A DNA stretch of 64,000 nt from Hyphomicrobiales bacterium (GTDB lineage Bacteria; Pseudomonadota; Alphaproteobacteria; Rhizobiales; Rhizobiaceae), in assembly GCA_900473915.1 (NCBI GenBank), contig UCNG01000004.1, positions 62,001-126,000 of the forward strand, in the 5' to 3' direction. Every line of letters begins with the position of its first letter. Positions within the stretch are counted from its first letter, which is position 1. Positions 17,076-27,179 of this stretch are shown one piece after another. The notes under the pieces were generated by a model. The model did not search any database, had not been told where the DNA came from, and was given only the letters and a program-made list of their open reading frames with translations. The position numbers and the translations under genes are program-made.

Positions 17076-19852
17076 AGGATGATCCTGTCAAAGCTGGCGC
17101 TAATGACGACAGCTTTGTCGTCCGGGCGCAAGGTGTAGGGCTGTCCTACGGAAAAACGCGTGCACTGCGCGAGGTCAATCTTGATATTCCTGCCGGCTGC
17201 ATGGTCGGCCTGATCGGGCCCGACGGGGTGGGAAAATCGAGCCTGCTATCGTTGATTGCCGGGGCGCGAACGATGCAACAGGGCCGCATAGAAGTCCTGG
17301 GCGGGGATATTTCTGATAAGCGGCATCTTCAGTTCGCTTATCCGCGCATCGCCTATATGCCGCAAGGGCTCGGGAAGAACCTCTATCCCACGCTTTCGGT
17401 CTTCGAGAATATCGATTTTTTTGGACGGTTGTTCGGGCATAATCGAAAGGAGCGCGAGCGGCGTATCGCCGATCTTCTGGGGCGCACGGGCATGTCGCCC
17501 TTCGCAGATCGTCCGGCTGGCAAGCTTTCAGGCGGCATGAAACAGAAGACAAGTCTCTGTTGCTCACTCATCCACGATCCTGACCTGCTTATTCTCGATG
17601 AACCGACCACCGGCGTTGACCCATTGTCCCGACGCCAGTTCTGGGAGCTGATTGACGATATTCGCAAGGATCGTCCGGGAATGAGCGTCATCGTCGCGAC
17701 GGCCTATATGGAAGAGGCCGAGCGCTTCGACTGGCTGGTAGCTATGAATGACGGGCAGATTCTGGCGGCGGGCACGCCGCAGGAATTACTGCAGCGCACC
17801 GGCACGCCGAATCTGGATGCTGCCTTTATCGGGCTTCTGCCGGAAGAATTGCGAAAAGGTCATCAGGAGATCGAAATCCCGCGCCGTGATTTCGGTGCCA
17901 ATGCTGAAATCGCCATTGAGGCAGAACACGTCACTGTTCGTTTTGGCAATTTCACTGCGGTGAATGATGTAAGTTTTCGCATCGCGCGTGGTGAAATCTT
18001 CGGCTTTTTGGGCTCCAATGGTTGCGGCAAGACCACAACAATGAAGGTGCTGACCGGGTTGCTGCCTGCCAGTGAAGGGACAGCGAAACTGTTCGGGCGC
18101 GAAGTCGACCCCAAGGATATCGATATACGTCGCCGTGTCGGCTACATGACGCAAGCATTCTCACTCTATTCGGAACTGACGGTTCGTCAAAATCTGGAAC
18201 TTCATGCCAAGCTCTTCGGTATGGAGCCGGTATTGACCGAACAGCGTATCAAGGAATTGAGCGAGCGTCTGGACCTAACCAGTGTCATGGATGCGTTGCC
18301 GGATGCTATGCCGCTTGGCATCCGCCAGCGCCTGTCATTGGCTGTGGCCTTGATCCACTCGCCCGACATTCTCATTCTTGATGAGCCCACATCTGGTGTG
18401 GACCCGGTGGCACGTGATGCTTTCTGGCAAATCCTCGGCGATCTGTCGCGCAAGGACAATGTGACGATCTTCGTTTCTACCCACTTTATGAATGAAGCCG
18501 AACTTTGCGACCGGATTTCGCTGATGCACGCTGGTAGGGTTTTGATCAGCGATACGCCGAAGGCGATTACGGAAAGTCGCCATGCGGAAACTCTGGAGGA
18601 GGCCTTCGTCGCCAATCTTCAGGATGCGATTGGCGAGACAGAGCAGCCCGTGCAAGCGCCAGCAGCACTGCCGGATCAAACTGCAGAGATAGATGAACTG
18701 CCTCCAAAGAAAGCTTCAAGCTGGTTGCCCGACCTGCGACGAATGCTGGCCTACACACGTCGTGAGGCGCTGGAACTGAAACGTGATCCGATCCGCGCTA
18801 CGCTGGCGATCCTCGGTAGCGTTATCCTGATGTTCGTCATCGGCTACGGGATCAATCTGGATGTCGAGGATTTGAAATTTGCGGTGTTGGACCGTGACGA
18901 TACGACGATCAGCCGCGATTATACGCAGCAGATCGCCGGTTCGCGCTATTTCTCTGAACAGCCTCCCTTGACCGACTACGGCGATCTGGACCAGCGGATG
19001 CGTGATGGCGAGATCAGTTTGGCTATCGAGATACCGCCGAATTTCGGCGCAGATGTCATGCGCGGACGCCCGGTCGAAGTCGCGGCCTGGATCGATGGCG
19101 CGATGCCAACGCGGGCCGAGACAGTCAAAGGTTATGTCCAGGGCATGCATGCCAGCTGGCTGGCACAGAAGGCCCGCGAGCTTTATGGCAGCGCGGCGAG
19201 CAACGGCAGTTTCAATCTGGAGATACGCTACCGGTATAACCCCGATGTGCAAAGCCTCGTGGCCATGGTGCCAGCGGTCATTCCGCTGCTGCTTCTCATG
19301 ATCCCTGCGATGCTGGCAGTACTGAGTGTCGTTCGCGAAAAGGAACTGGGTTCGATCATCAATTTTTACGTGACGCCAGTGACGAAATTCGAGTTTCTGT
19401 TTGGCAAGCAATTGCCTTACATCGGATTGGCGTTTCTCAATTTCCTGATGCTGACAGCCTTTGCGGTCTTTATTTTCCGGGTGCCGTTTACAGGGAGCTT
19501 CCCTACTTATGCGTTGGCCGCGCTGCTCTACGTCATGGTCGCAACCGGCATGGGGCTGGTTCTGTCCACCTTCATGAACAGCCAGATAGCCGCGATCTTC
19601 GGAACCGCGCTTCTGACCCTCATTCCGGCTGTACAGTATTCTGGTATCATTGATCCCGTATCGTCGCTGCAAGGCGCGGGTGCGTTTATCGGTAAAATCT
19701 ATCCGGCGACCTATTTTGTAGCCATCTCGCGCGGCGTTTTCTCCAAGGCACTGGGGTTTGCTGATCTCGCAGGTTCGTTGTTGCCCCTAGTGATAGCGGT
19801 GCCGGTACTTATGGCGCTCGCCATTGTTCTCCTCAAGAAACAGGCGAGCTAA
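17072..19852 (+). CDS. ABC exporter: two ATPase domains fused to an ABC-2 permease (RbbA-like)
   Basis: 926 residues. The first ATPase domain (about residues 15-240) has Walker [10 protein letters not shown], signature LSGGMKQK and Walker [14 protein letters not shown]. The second (about 285-500) has Walker [10 protein letters not shown] and Walker [14 protein letters not shown], but its signature reads LGIRQR instead of LSGGQ. After a Pro/Gln-rich linker, residues about 555-926 form an ABC-2 permease with one N-terminal helix, a periplasmic domain and a membrane bundle. This layout matches RbbA/YhiH of the YhiI-RbbA-YhhJ exporters. The substrate is unknown (small molecules or drugs). ATG 17072 overlaps the upstream stop. 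Confidence 0.88.
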   Translation: MKDDPVKAGANDDSFVVRAQGVGLSYGKTRALREVNLDIPAGCMVGLIGPDGVGKSSLLSLIAGARTMQQGRIEVLGGDISDKRHLQFAYPRIAYMPQGLGKNLYPTLSVFENIDFFGRLFGHNRKERERRIADLLGRTGMSPFADRPAGKLSGGMKQKTSLCCSLIHDPDLLILDEPTTGVDPLSRRQFWELIDDIRKDRPGMSVIVATAYMEEAERFDWLVAMNDGQILAAGTPQELLQRTGTPNLDAAFIGLLPEELRKGHQEIEIPRRDFGANAEIAIEAEHVTVRFGNFTAVNDVSFRIARGEIFGFLGSNGCGKTTTMKVLTGLLPASEGTAKLFGREVDPKDIDIRRRVGYMTQAFSLYSELTVRQNLELHAKLFGMEPVLTEQRIKELSERLDLTSVMDALPDAMPLGIRQRLSLAVALIHSPDILILDEPTSGVDPVARDAFWQILGDLSRKDNVTIFVSTHFMNEAELCDRISLMHAGRVLISDTPKAITESRHAETLEEAFVANLQDAIGETEQPVQAPAALPDQTAEIDELPPKKASSWLPDLRRMLAYTRREALELKRDPIRATLAILGSVILMFVIGYGINLDVEDLKFAVLDRDDTTISRDYTQQIAGSRYFSEQPPLTDYGDLDQRMRDGEISLAIEIPPNFGADVMRGRPVEVAAWIDGAMPTRAETVKGYVQGMHASWLAQKARELYGSAASNGSFNLEIRYRYNPDVQSLVAMVPAVIPLLLLMIPAMLAVLSVVREKELGSIINFYVTPVTKFEFLFGKQLPYIGLAFLNFLMLTAFAVFIFRVPFTGSFPTYALAALLYVMVATGMGLVLSTFMNSQIAAIFGTALLTLIPAVQYSGIIDPVSSLQGAGAFIGKIYPATYFVAISRGVFSKALGFADLAGSLLPLVIAVPVLMALAIVLLKKQAS

Positions 19853-19853
19853 G

Positions 19854-20966
19854 ATGCGGATATCCAACATATTCCAGCTTGGCGTGAAGGAACTGCGCGG
19901 TCTTGCGCGTGATCCGATGTTGCTGATCCTGATCGTTTATGCCTTTACACTTGCCATCTACACAGCGTCCAAGGCGATGCCTGAAACCCTCAACAATGCG
20001 GCGATAGCGATTGTTGATGAAGATCAGTCACCGGTTTCGAGCCGGATAACAACGGCTTTTTACCCGCCGTATTTCGTACCCCCGAAGCTGATTTCGTCCT
20101 ATGAAATGGATGCCCGGATGGATGAAGGGCTTGACACATTTGCACTGAACATACCGCCGAATTTCCAGCGCGATCTTCTGGCTGGCCGTTCGCCGACAAT
20201 CCAGCTCAATGTCGATGCGACCCGGATGAGCCAGGCCTTTACCGGTGGCGGCTATGTGCAGTCGATTGTATCGAGTGAGGTGAGCGAGTTTCTCAATCGT
20301 TATCGCGGCAGCGCGCAAGCGCCGGTGGAACTCAATCTCAGGGCGCGGTTCAATCAGGATTTGAACAAGGGTTGGTTCGGCGCGATCAACAACGTGATTT
20401 CATCCGTAACGATGCTCTCGATCATCCTGACGGGTGCTGCCCTTATTCGAGAACGCGAACACGGAACCATCGAGCATTTATTGGTGATGCCGGTGACGCC
20501 CGTTGAAATCATGGTCAGCAAGATATGGTCGATGGGGCTGGTCGTGCTGGTTGCTTCTGCTTTTGCACTAGTCTTTGTGGTGCAGGGCCTGCTTGCCGTT
20601 CCGATCTATGGGTCGATATCGCTGTTTCTCGTTGGCGCGGCACTGCAGCTTTTTGCGACGACTAGCCTTGGCATTTTTCTGGCAACGGCGGCTGGTTCCA
20701 TGCCGCAGTTCGGTATGCTACTGATGCTGGTGCTTTTGCCGCTACAAGTGCTTTCGGGAGGGACAACACCCCGCGAAAGCATGCCCGAGATCATCCAGAC
20801 AATCATGCTGGCCGCGCCAAACACGCATTTCGTCATACTGGCGCAATCGATCCTGTTTCGCGGTGCGGGACTGGGCGTCGTCTGGCCGCAATTTCTGGCC
20901 CTCATCGTCATTGGTTGTGTGCTGTTCTATTTCGCGCTCCAGCGTTTTCGCGCATTTCTGCGATAG
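19854..20966 (+). CDS. ABC-2 type exporter permease (YhhJ-like)
   Basis: 370-residue permease partner of the fused ABC protein. An N-terminal helix (MLLILIVYAFTLAIYTASKA) is followed by a periplasmic domain of about 150 residues, then five or so helices with the ABC-2 signature (GAALIREREHGTIEHLLVMPVTPVEIMVSKIW) and LLPLQVLSGGTTPRESMPE. Together with the fused permease it would form a heterodimeric channel. Start at 19854, 1 bp after the upstream stop; the upstream in-frame ATG at 19824 lies inside the previous gene. Confidence 0.88.
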   Translation: MRISNIFQLGVKELRGLARDPMLLILIVYAFTLAIYTASKAMPETLNNAAIAIVDEDQSPVSSRITTAFYPPYFVPPKLISSYEMDARMDEGLDTFALNIPPNFQRDLLAGRSPTIQLNVDATRMSQAFTGGGYVQSIVSSEVSEFLNRYRGSAQAPVELNLRARFNQDLNKGWFGAINNVISSVTMLSIILTGAALIREREHGTIEHLLVMPVTPVEIMVSKIWSMGLVVLVASAFALVFVVQGLLAVPIYGSISLFLVGAALQLFATTSLGIFLATAAGSMPQFGMLLMLVLLPLQVLSGGTTPRESMPEIIQTIMLAAPNTHFVILAQSILFRGAGLGVVWPQFLALIVIGCVLFYFALQRFRAFLR

Positions 20967-21087
20967 GAAAATTCTTTGAAAACAGGAGGCTGAGTCCATT
21001 CCTTGCGAATGTGATTCAGTTTTCTGTGCCGGATTGCGCTTTAGTTGAGTTGCGAATCCTTAACCATGTTGCTATCGCAGTTCTCAG

Positions 21088-21283
21088 GAAACGGTTCCGC
21101 TGTTCAGGCGGATGAAAAGGGAACACGGTGAAGCCATTCTGGCTGATGCCGCGACTGCCCCCGCAACTGTAACCGGAGAGCTATCCTCCACAGCCGCGCA
21201 AGCGGTGAAAGCCACTGAAAGCAAGCATGCGATCGGGAAGGCGGAGGTAAGGCGATGACCCGGAAGTCAGGAGACCTGCCGTA
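21088..21283 (+). ncRNA. Cobalamin (B12) riboswitch
   Basis: The conserved elements occur in order: AAAAGGGAACACGGTGA (about 21115), CCCCCGCAACTGTAACCGGAGAG (B12 box region, 21158-21180), GAAAGCCACTG (about 21207), GGGAAGGCGG (21235) and GACCCGGAAGTCAGGAGACCTGCC (21257-21280). This is the textbook AdoCbl aptamer layout. It precedes the B12 uptake operon and should lower its expression when cobalamin is abundant. Confidence 0.95.
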
Positions 21284-21308
21284 TCCTGTCACCCATGCAT
21301 GGATACGG
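21279..21308 (+). promoter_or_regulatory. Hairpin downstream of the B12 aptamer (expression platform candidate)
   Basis: CCGTATCC (21279-21286) pairs perfectly with GGATACGG (21301-21308). The 5' arm overlaps the closing strand of the aptamer, so aptamer closure and this hairpin would compete. It is not followed by a T tract, and the btuB start lies about 140 bp downstream. Confidence 0.4.
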
Positions 21309-21447
21309 GGTGTGTCCAGGCGCGGCTGTCCGTGGCGGTGACATTGTTGAAATGTTGCCGTCGGGAAGAAGGGCGTTTTGCGCCACAATCACTTCAACCT
21401 GCGGTGCGAGGAAAAGCCGGATTTCCGGTTCGGCGGGTTGAGGAAAA

Positions 21448-23313
21448 ATGCACCTTTTGAAATCATCAGTTCTGCTGGCATCGGCCAGTATTCTTGCGCT
21501 GTCATCCACGGCATCGGCACAAAATCTGCCGGACGGCGATGACGTTGTGGTTCTCGACACAATCGTGGTCACACCATTGCGCCGCGCGTCTTCGCTCCAG
21601 CGCTCGACATCATCTGTGACAGTCATCGATTCAGCGGATATCGAGCGTTCAGCCGCTCCCGATCTGCAATCCTTGCTGAAATCCTATAGCGGCATCTCCA
21701 TAAAGACGAATGGCGGGCAGGGTGCATCTTCGGATATTTATATGCGCGGCATGTCGTCCAAGCAGACGGTCGTGTTGATTAATGGCGTACGCACCGCATC
21801 GGCTACGTCCGGTTCCACGGCGCTTGCGAACATTCCCTTGAGCTCCATCGATCGCATCGAGATCGCAAAGGGTGCCCATTCTGCGCAATATGGGGCCGAT
21901 GCGATGGGTGGGGTAATCAATATCATCACCAGGCAGGGTGGAGCTTGCGGTGAGCGCTCCTGGTGCGGCAGTCTTTCTAGCGGTGTCAGCCATCCCTGGG
22001 GCGGGTATGTGTCGGGGTCCGTTCAGGGGCGAAGCAGCGACGGCATCGACTATGCTTTTGGTGCGGCGATCACAGGCACGCAAGGCTATGATTTCACGAC
22101 ACTGGACGCGTTTGGCCATGAGCCGGATCGCGACGGATTTCTGCAAGGATCGTTCAACTTTGCGCTGTCGAAAGATTTCGACTGGGGCAAAATCTATGCC
22201 GATAGTCTCTTCAGCCGGGGACGGAACCAATATGATGCCAAGGCACCATCTCCGAACCAGGCCGACAGCACGGCATTTGCCGGCAAGCTTGGAACGCGCA
22301 TCGATCATTCAGCGGATTGGTCGTCTACGCTGGAGTTTAGCACCGGCATCGACAGCAGTCGTAATTTCCGCAAGGGCGTGAACGGGTCTGACCGGTTTGA
22401 AACCAAGCGTTATGGGGTCTTTGCGTCGACCGAGAAGAGTTTCGACACAGGCAATGCCAATCATATCGTGACTGCTGGTGTGGAAGCCTATCGGGAGGAG
22501 ATCAACACCACGGTTGCCTATGATGAAACCAGTCGCGATCTGGCTGCCATATTTGGCCAGTACTCGCTGGAATACGAGGCGCTACGCGTCGATAGCGGAC
22601 TGCGTTACGACCACAACAGTCAGTTCGGTGATGTCGTGACCTACAATCTCGGTACGAGCTATGAGGTTTTGCCGGATCTGGTTTTGCGGTCATCCTATGC
22701 CACGGGTTTTCGGGCCCCGACGTTCAACGAACTTTATTATCCCGGTTTCGCCAATCCAGATCTGCAACCGGAAAAGTCCCGTTCCTATGAAGTCGGCTTG
22801 AACTGGCAGGCTACGGCTTCGACCAGTCTCGATATGGCATTTTATCAGACGTGGTTGCGCGATGCGATCATGAGCACGGCGCCATCCTATTTGCCGTACA
22901 ATATCGCCAGTGCGAAAGTTACCGGATTCGAGGCCACGCTGGCGCATCGTTTTGATGATCGCTGGGGCGTCAAGGGCTCGGTCGATCTCAAACAGCCAGT
23001 CGATGAGGATACAGGCGGGGACCTTCCTTATCGTGAACGTTTCAAGGCTGCGGCCGAGATCAACTTCATGCCGATTCAAAAGCTCGATCTGACGGCAAGA
23101 TTGATTTATGGCGGTTCGCGCTATGCCGATGCTGCGAATAACAAGAAGCTGGGAGACTATGTGACCGCTGATTTCGTGGCACTTTATTCCATCGACAGCC
23201 AATCGCAGTTGAAGTTCTCGGTCGAGAATATCTTTGACAAGGATTATCAGAGCAGCTCTGGCTATATTGCACCGGGACGGACCATCAATATCGGATTGAC
23301 CCGGAATTTCTGA
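21448..23313 (+). CDS. btuB: TonB-dependent vitamin B12 receptor
   Basis: Outer-membrane TonB-dependent receptor of 621 residues. A signal peptide (SVLLASASILALSSTASA, cut about residue 24) is followed by a TonB-box-like DTIVVTPL, the plug domain (TIDSADIER...IYMRGMSSKQTVVLINGVR...GGVINIITR, to about residue 150), and a 22-strand barrel ending in TINIGLTRNF with the terminal phenylalanine. The riboswitch and the downstream BtuFCD genes identify cobalamin as the likely substrate. First gene of the operon; the next starts 13 bp after its stop. Confidence 0.92.
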   Translation: MHLLKSSVLLASASILALSSTASAQNLPDGDDVVVLDTIVVTPLRRASSLQRSTSSVTVIDSADIERSAAPDLQSLLKSYSGISIKTNGGQGASSDIYMRGMSSKQTVVLINGVRTASATSGSTALANIPLSSIDRIEIAKGAHSAQYGADAMGGVINIITRQGGACGERSWCGSLSSGVSHPWGGYVSGSVQGRSSDGIDYAFGAAITGTQGYDFTTLDAFGHEPDRDGFLQGSFNFALSKDFDWGKIYADSLFSRGRNQYDAKAPSPNQADSTAFAGKLGTRIDHSADWSSTLEFSTGIDSSRNFRKGVNGSDRFETKRYGVFASTEKSFDTGNANHIVTAGVEAYREEINTTVAYDETSRDLAAIFGQYSLEYEALRVDSGLRYDHNSQFGDVVTYNLGTSYEVLPDLVLRSSYATGFRAPTFNELYYPGFANPDLQPEKSRSYEVGLNWQATASTSLDMAFYQTWLRDAIMSTAPSYLPYNIASAKVTGFEATLAHRFDDRWGVKGSVDLKQPVDEDTGGDLPYRERFKAAAEINFMPIQKLDLTARLIYGGSRYADAANNKKLGDYVTADFVALYSIDSQSQLKFSVENIFDKDYQSSSGYIAPGRTINIGLTRNF

Positions 23314-23326
23314 GGCTGAACAGAGA

Positions 23327-24166
23327 ATGAAAAGGGCATCCGCACAATGGATCACCAGCTTCTGCCTCGCCGTGGGGCTGGCCCTTTTTGCTCGAAATCC
23401 AGCAGATGCGGCGGAAATTCCCCAACGCGTCGTTTCAATCAACGTATGTACCGATCAGCTGGCATTGCTGCTGGCCGATGAGGGGCAGCTAGAATCGGTT
23501 TCGTACTTGTCGCAGGACCCGGAGCTGTCCGTCATGGCTGCGAAAGCCCGTAAGATGCCGGTCAACCACGCACAGGCGGAGGAAGTCTTTCTGATGAAAC
23601 CTGATCTTGTGCTAGCGGGAACCTTTTCATCGAGAGCAACGGTTGGGCTATTGCGGAGGCTTGGCGTTCGTGTGGAAGAGTTCGCGCCCGCCCGCTCATT
23701 CGGCGATATAGAAGATCATCTGCGTCGCATGGGTGAGCTGCTCGGAAGACAGGTAGAAGCGCGCAGGGAAATCGATAAAATGAAAGCTGCCTTGGCGGCA
23801 ATTCGGCCTCCTGCTCGCCACAAGACGGTCGCACTTTATTATGCCAATAGTTACACATCAGGCCGGGGAACGCTGGTCGATGAAGCTGTGCGCCTTGCAG
23901 GGCTTGATAATCTGGCCGACAAGGCAGGCGTCAGTGGTTCTGCTCCGCTATCGCTGGAAAAACTGGTGCTTGAGAAGCCGGACATTCTGGTGCGCAGTTC
24001 CAGGGATCGTGCGCCTGCGCTGGCTTTCGAGAATTTCGAGCACCCGGCATTGCGGGCTTTGGAAAAACAGGCGAGGGCGGTGACGATAGCAGATAATCTG
24101 ACCGTGTGCGGTGGGCCATTCAGCGTCGAAGCCGTGGCAGAACTCGCGGAGGCGGCGCGTGACTGA
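23327..24166 (+). CDS. btuF: Cobalamin ABC transporter, periplasmic binding protein (BtuF-like)
   Basis: 279-residue class III (helical backbone) binding protein. A signal peptide (to about DAAEIP) is followed by RVVSINVCTDQLALLLADEGQLESVSYLSQDP, EVFLMKPDLVLAGTFSSRATVGLLRRLG and the C-terminal CGGPFSVEAV. Captures B12 delivered by BtuB in the periplasm and passes it to BtuCD. Sits between btuB and the permease gene, whose GTG start overlaps its last codons by 8 bp. Confidence 0.88.
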   Translation: MKRASAQWITSFCLAVGLALFARNPADAAEIPQRVVSINVCTDQLALLLADEGQLESVSYLSQDPELSVMAAKARKMPVNHAQAEEVFLMKPDLVLAGTFSSRATVGLLRRLGVRVEEFAPARSFGDIEDHLRRMGELLGRQVEARREIDKMKAALAAIRPPARHKTVALYYANSYTSGRGTLVDEAVRLAGLDNLADKAGVSGSAPLSLEKLVLEKPDILVRSSRDRAPALAFENFEHPALRALEKQARAVTIADNLTVCGGPFSVEAVAELAEAARD

Positions 24167-25160
24167 ACGTAACCGCTTCTATCTTCTGCTGGTCGGGCTC
24201 GCCCTGCTCGTGGCTTTGCTTTTCGTGGTTTCGTTGCTGACGGGTCCCGCTGCTATCAGTATTGCCGACAGTCTCAAGGCACTTTTCGGCAATGACAGCG
24301 AAATGATCGTACTGGTCATGCGCGAAATTCGTCTGCCCCGGGCATTGCTCGCGCTCCTTGTCGGAGCTTCGCTTGGATTGTCCGGTGCTGCCTTGCAGGG
24401 CTATTTGCGGAACCCGCTCGCAGAACCCGGTCTGCTGGGGGTGAGCGCATCCGCGTCATTTGGTGCTGTCATCGCTATCTATAGCGGCCTGTCGCTTCTG
24501 TTTCCGCTGGCCTTGCCGCTACTCGCATTGGCAGGCGCTTTTGTTTCGGTGTTTCTCGTCAAGCTTTTGGCAGGGCGCAATGCCGGTACGCTCGCCGTCA
24601 TACTGGCTGGCGTCGCGGTGACGAGCCTTGCCGGTGCGTTGACGGCGCTGGCGCTCAACCTTTCGCCCAATCCATTTGCGGCAATGGAAATCGTCTTCTG
24701 GATGCTGGGATCGCTGGCCGACAGATCAATGACCCATGTGGTTCTTGCCGCGCCGTTTATCCTGATTGGCTGGGCGTTGCTGCTGGCGCTCGGGCGGTCG
24801 TTGGACAGTTTGACATTGGGCGCGGATGCTGCGGCCACGATGGGCATCAATCTGGCTCGCGTGCAGCTCTTTGCGGTGCTGGGAACCGCAGCTTGCGTGG
24901 GCGCTTCCACTGCTGTTGCCGGCGCAATCGGTTTTGTGGGACTGGTGGTCCCCCATCTTTTACGTCCGCTGGTCGGTGCACGCCCCTCGCGATTGCTGGT
25001 TGCCAGCGGACTGGGTGGCGCCGCATTGTTGTTGGCGGCGGACATCTTGGTGCGCATTGTCATGCCGGGACGGGAACTGAAACTGGGCGTCCTGACCGCG
25101 ATCATCGGTGCGCCATTCTTTCTTTGGCTGGTGTTTAAATACCGGAGGCAGCTCATATGA
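24159..25160 (+). CDS. btuC: Cobalamin ABC transporter permease (FecCD/BtuC family)
   Basis: 333-residue inner-membrane permease with about ten helices. Family signatures are REIRLPRALLALLVGASLGLSGAALQGYLRNPLAEPGLLGVSA and GAIGFVGLVVPHLLRPLVG, the latter near the coupling region for the ATPase. The start is GTG at 24159 because GGAGG lies 7 bp upstream and the hydrophobic N-terminus begins immediately after. It overlaps btuF by 8 bp and btuD by 4 bp (ATGA), so translation is probably coupled. Confidence 0.9.
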   Translation: MTERNRFYLLLVGLALLVALLFVVSLLTGPAAISIADSLKALFGNDSEMIVLVMREIRLPRALLALLVGASLGLSGAALQGYLRNPLAEPGLLGVSASASFGAVIAIYSGLSLLFPLALPLLALAGAFVSVFLVKLLAGRNAGTLAVILAGVAVTSLAGALTALALNLSPNPFAAMEIVFWMLGSLADRSMTHVVLAAPFILIGWALLLALGRSLDSLTLGADAAATMGINLARVQLFAVLGTAACVGASTAVAGAIGFVGLVVPHLLRPLVGARPSRLLVASGLGGAALLLAADILVRIVMPGRELKLGVLTAIIGAPFFLWLVFKYRRQLI

Positions 25161-25930
25161 CATCGCTTTCGGTAAAAAATCTTTCCGTTACGCTTGGCGG
25201 CAAGGTGGCACTCAACAATGCAAGTTTCGATATTCATGGTGGTGAATTCATCGGGCTGATCGGACCCAACGGTGCCGGGAAAACGACATTGTTGCGCGCC
25301 ATTTTGGGACTTGTGGCTTCGCGGGGCGAAATTTCCCTTGATGGCGATGACGTTCGCCAGATGAGCACTTCGACAAAAGCGCAGAGCCTTGCCTATCTGC
25401 CACAGGAACGTGATGTGGCGTGGCCAGTATCCGTTGAAATGCTCGTTTCGTTGGGGCGCTCAGCATCGAAGCCGGTTTTTGCGAGCCTGAGTACGCAAGA
25501 CGAAACGCTTATCGAGAATGCGATGCAGCGCATGGACGTGACCCGATTTCGGGAAAGGTCGGCGATGGAGCTTTCCGGCGGCGAACGCGCGCGTGTCTTG
25601 ATTGCGCGTGTTTTGGCGCAGGATACGCCCGTAATACTTGCCGATGAACCGGTGGCAGGGCTCGATCCTTCGCATCAGCTTGGATTGATGGAGAGTTTTG
25701 CCGCACTCGCGAAGGAGGGAAAGACTGTTGTTGCTTCATTGCATGAGTTGAGCCTTGCGGCACAGCATTGCACGCGGCTTATTCTGCTCGACAAGGGACG
25801 TGTCGTTGCGGACGGAGCGCCGATGGAAGTGCTCACGCCGCAACTGCTGCACGATGTCTACGGAATTAGGGCAAAAATCATGACTGTGGATGGCGAGTTC
25901 ATCGTCCATCCCACCTCCCGTATAGGCTAG
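25157..25930 (+). CDS. btuD: Cobalamin ABC transporter ATP-binding protein (BtuD-like)
   Basis: 257-residue ABC ATPase: Walker A GPNGAGKTTLLRAI (about residues 38-51), Q-loop YLPQERDVAWPVSVEMLVSLG, signature LSGGERARVLIARVLAQ, Walker B VILADEPVAGLD and the H-loop ASLHELSLA. Drives B12 import with the upstream permease and binding protein. Its TAG stop shares the four bases CTAG (25927-25930) with the stop of the convergent dehydrogenase gene. Confidence 0.9.
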   Translation: MTSLSVKNLSVTLGGKVALNNASFDIHGGEFIGLIGPNGAGKTTLLRAILGLVASRGEISLDGDDVRQMSTSTKAQSLAYLPQERDVAWPVSVEMLVSLGRSASKPVFASLSTQDETLIENAMQRMDVTRFRERSAMELSGGERARVLIARVLAQDTPVILADEPVAGLDPSHQLGLMESFAALAKEGKTVVASLHELSLAAQHCTRLILLDKGRVVADGAPMEVLTPQLLHDVYGIRAKIMTVDGEFIVHPTSRIG

Positions 25931-27057
25931 ATATTTTTCCACTGGCGTTCGCGGGATGAAGCATAGATCGTTTCGACCGTCTTCTGAACTTCATAACCTT
26001 CGCGGAAGTCGGCATGGTTGTTCTTCTGCCCTGCAATGGCAAGCAGGAAGTCGCGGACTTCGATTGTCTTCAGGTCATTGAAGCCGACCTGGTGGCCGCC
26101 TGCCACGCAAAATGCTCCGTACGGTTCGTGTTCAGGTCCGGCGAAAATCTTGCGGAAGCCCTGTTGTCCCTTCTTGTCGGAGAAAAGAAACAGATCGAGT
26201 TCATTAAAGCGCTCTTGCGAAAAGAACAGCGACCCTTTCGATCCGGAAATCTCAAAGTCGTGCTGCATCTTGCGGCCGCTGGCGATCCAGCTTGCCTCCA
26301 GTGTGCCGGTCGCTCCGTTTTCGAAACGTACGAAGGCACGAGCAACATCGTCCACCTTAACGGGTTTCATCTGCGAAAGGTTGGAGCTATCCGGGCGCTC
26401 GCCGATGATTGTGACCGCATCCCCCATAACGGCTTTGATCGGTCCAACGAGATAGCGTGCAGCGGCGATGATATGGCTGCCGATATCGGCTAGCGCACCG
26501 CCGCCGCCCGCCGGATCAAGCCTCCATGTCCAGGGAATGCGAGCATCGGCCATGAAGTCTTCTGCATGGATGCCGCGAAAATTGCGGATTTCGCCCAGTT
26601 CACCGCTGTCGATGATCTCTCTGGCCAGTTTTATCATCGGGTTTTTCAGATAGTTGAAGCCAACGGCTGTCTGAATGCCCATTCTTTCCGCCGCAAGCGT
26701 CATTTCGAGGCATTCGGTGGCGGTTGGCGCAAGCGGCTTTTCGCAATAGACGTGTTTGCCCGCTTCAATGGCGGCAAGCGCCATTTCTTTATGAAAACGG
26801 TTTGGCGTTGTGATGTCGATAAGATTGATATCCGGGTTGGAGATCAGCGTTCGCCAATCGCCGGTGGCATTCGCAAATCCCAGTTGTCTTGCGGCTTTTG
26901 CCGCTGTTTCAGGATTTACGTCGGCCAATGTATGAAGCTGGACACCAACCGGTAAGTCAAAGACGCGGTTGACGTTTGCCAGTGCAAGGGCGTGCGTCTT
27001 GCCCATGAAACCGGAGCCGATCAAACCTGTTACCACTAGCTCAGCCTTGTCAGCCAT
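25927..27057 (-). CDS. Gfo/Idh/MocA-family oxidoreductase
   Basis: 376-residue NAD(P)-dependent sugar or cyclitol dehydrogenase. Rossmann motif GLIGSGFMGKTHALAL (about residues 11-26), the family lysine motif VYCEKPLAPT, and the catalytic-domain GGGGALADIGSHIIAAARYL containing the usual D-x3-H pair. Start ATG 27057 has GGAGG about 8 bp upstream; the frame continues to 27123 without family similarity. It is divergent from a CUT2 sugar importer, so the imported sugar or inositol is its likely substrate (inference). The shared intergenic region carries a perfect palindrome. Confidence 0.85.
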   Translation of the reverse strand: MADKAELVVTGLIGSGFMGKTHALALANVNRVFDLPVGVQLHTLADVNPETAAKAARQLGFANATGDWRTLISNPDINLIDITTPNRFHKEMALAAIEAGKHVYCEKPLAPTATECLEMTLAAERMGIQTAVGFNYLKNPMIKLAREIIDSGELGEIRNFRGIHAEDFMADARIPWTWRLDPAGGGGALADIGSHIIAAARYLVGPIKAVMGDAVTIIGERPDSSNLSQMKPVKVDDVARAFVRFENGATGTLEASWIASGRKMQHDFEISGSKGSLFFSQERFNELDLFLFSDKKGQQGFRKIFAGPEHEPYGAFCVAGGHQVGFNDLKTIEVRDFLLAIAGQKNNHADFREGYEVQKTVETIYASSRERQWKNI

Positions 27058-27163
27058 CACCAATCCTCCTGAAACGATGGTCGAAGCGCCTGGCGCTGCG
27101 CAACTCCTTTGGGAAATAAGCATATCGTTGGCAGCTTATGCGATTGACATGGGCTAGCAGAAA

Positions 27164-27179
27164 TGGAATTATAATTCCA
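27164..27179. promoter_or_regulatory. Perfect 16-bp palindrome, probable shared operator
   Basis: TGGAATTATAATTCCA is self-complementary and contains GGAA-N6-TTCC, the pattern reported for the RpiR-type regulator IolR in Sinorhizobium. It lies between the divergent dehydrogenase and sugar-transport genes. A weaker repeat, GAATG-TTT-CATTC, lies at 27195-27207. Confidence 0.6.
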
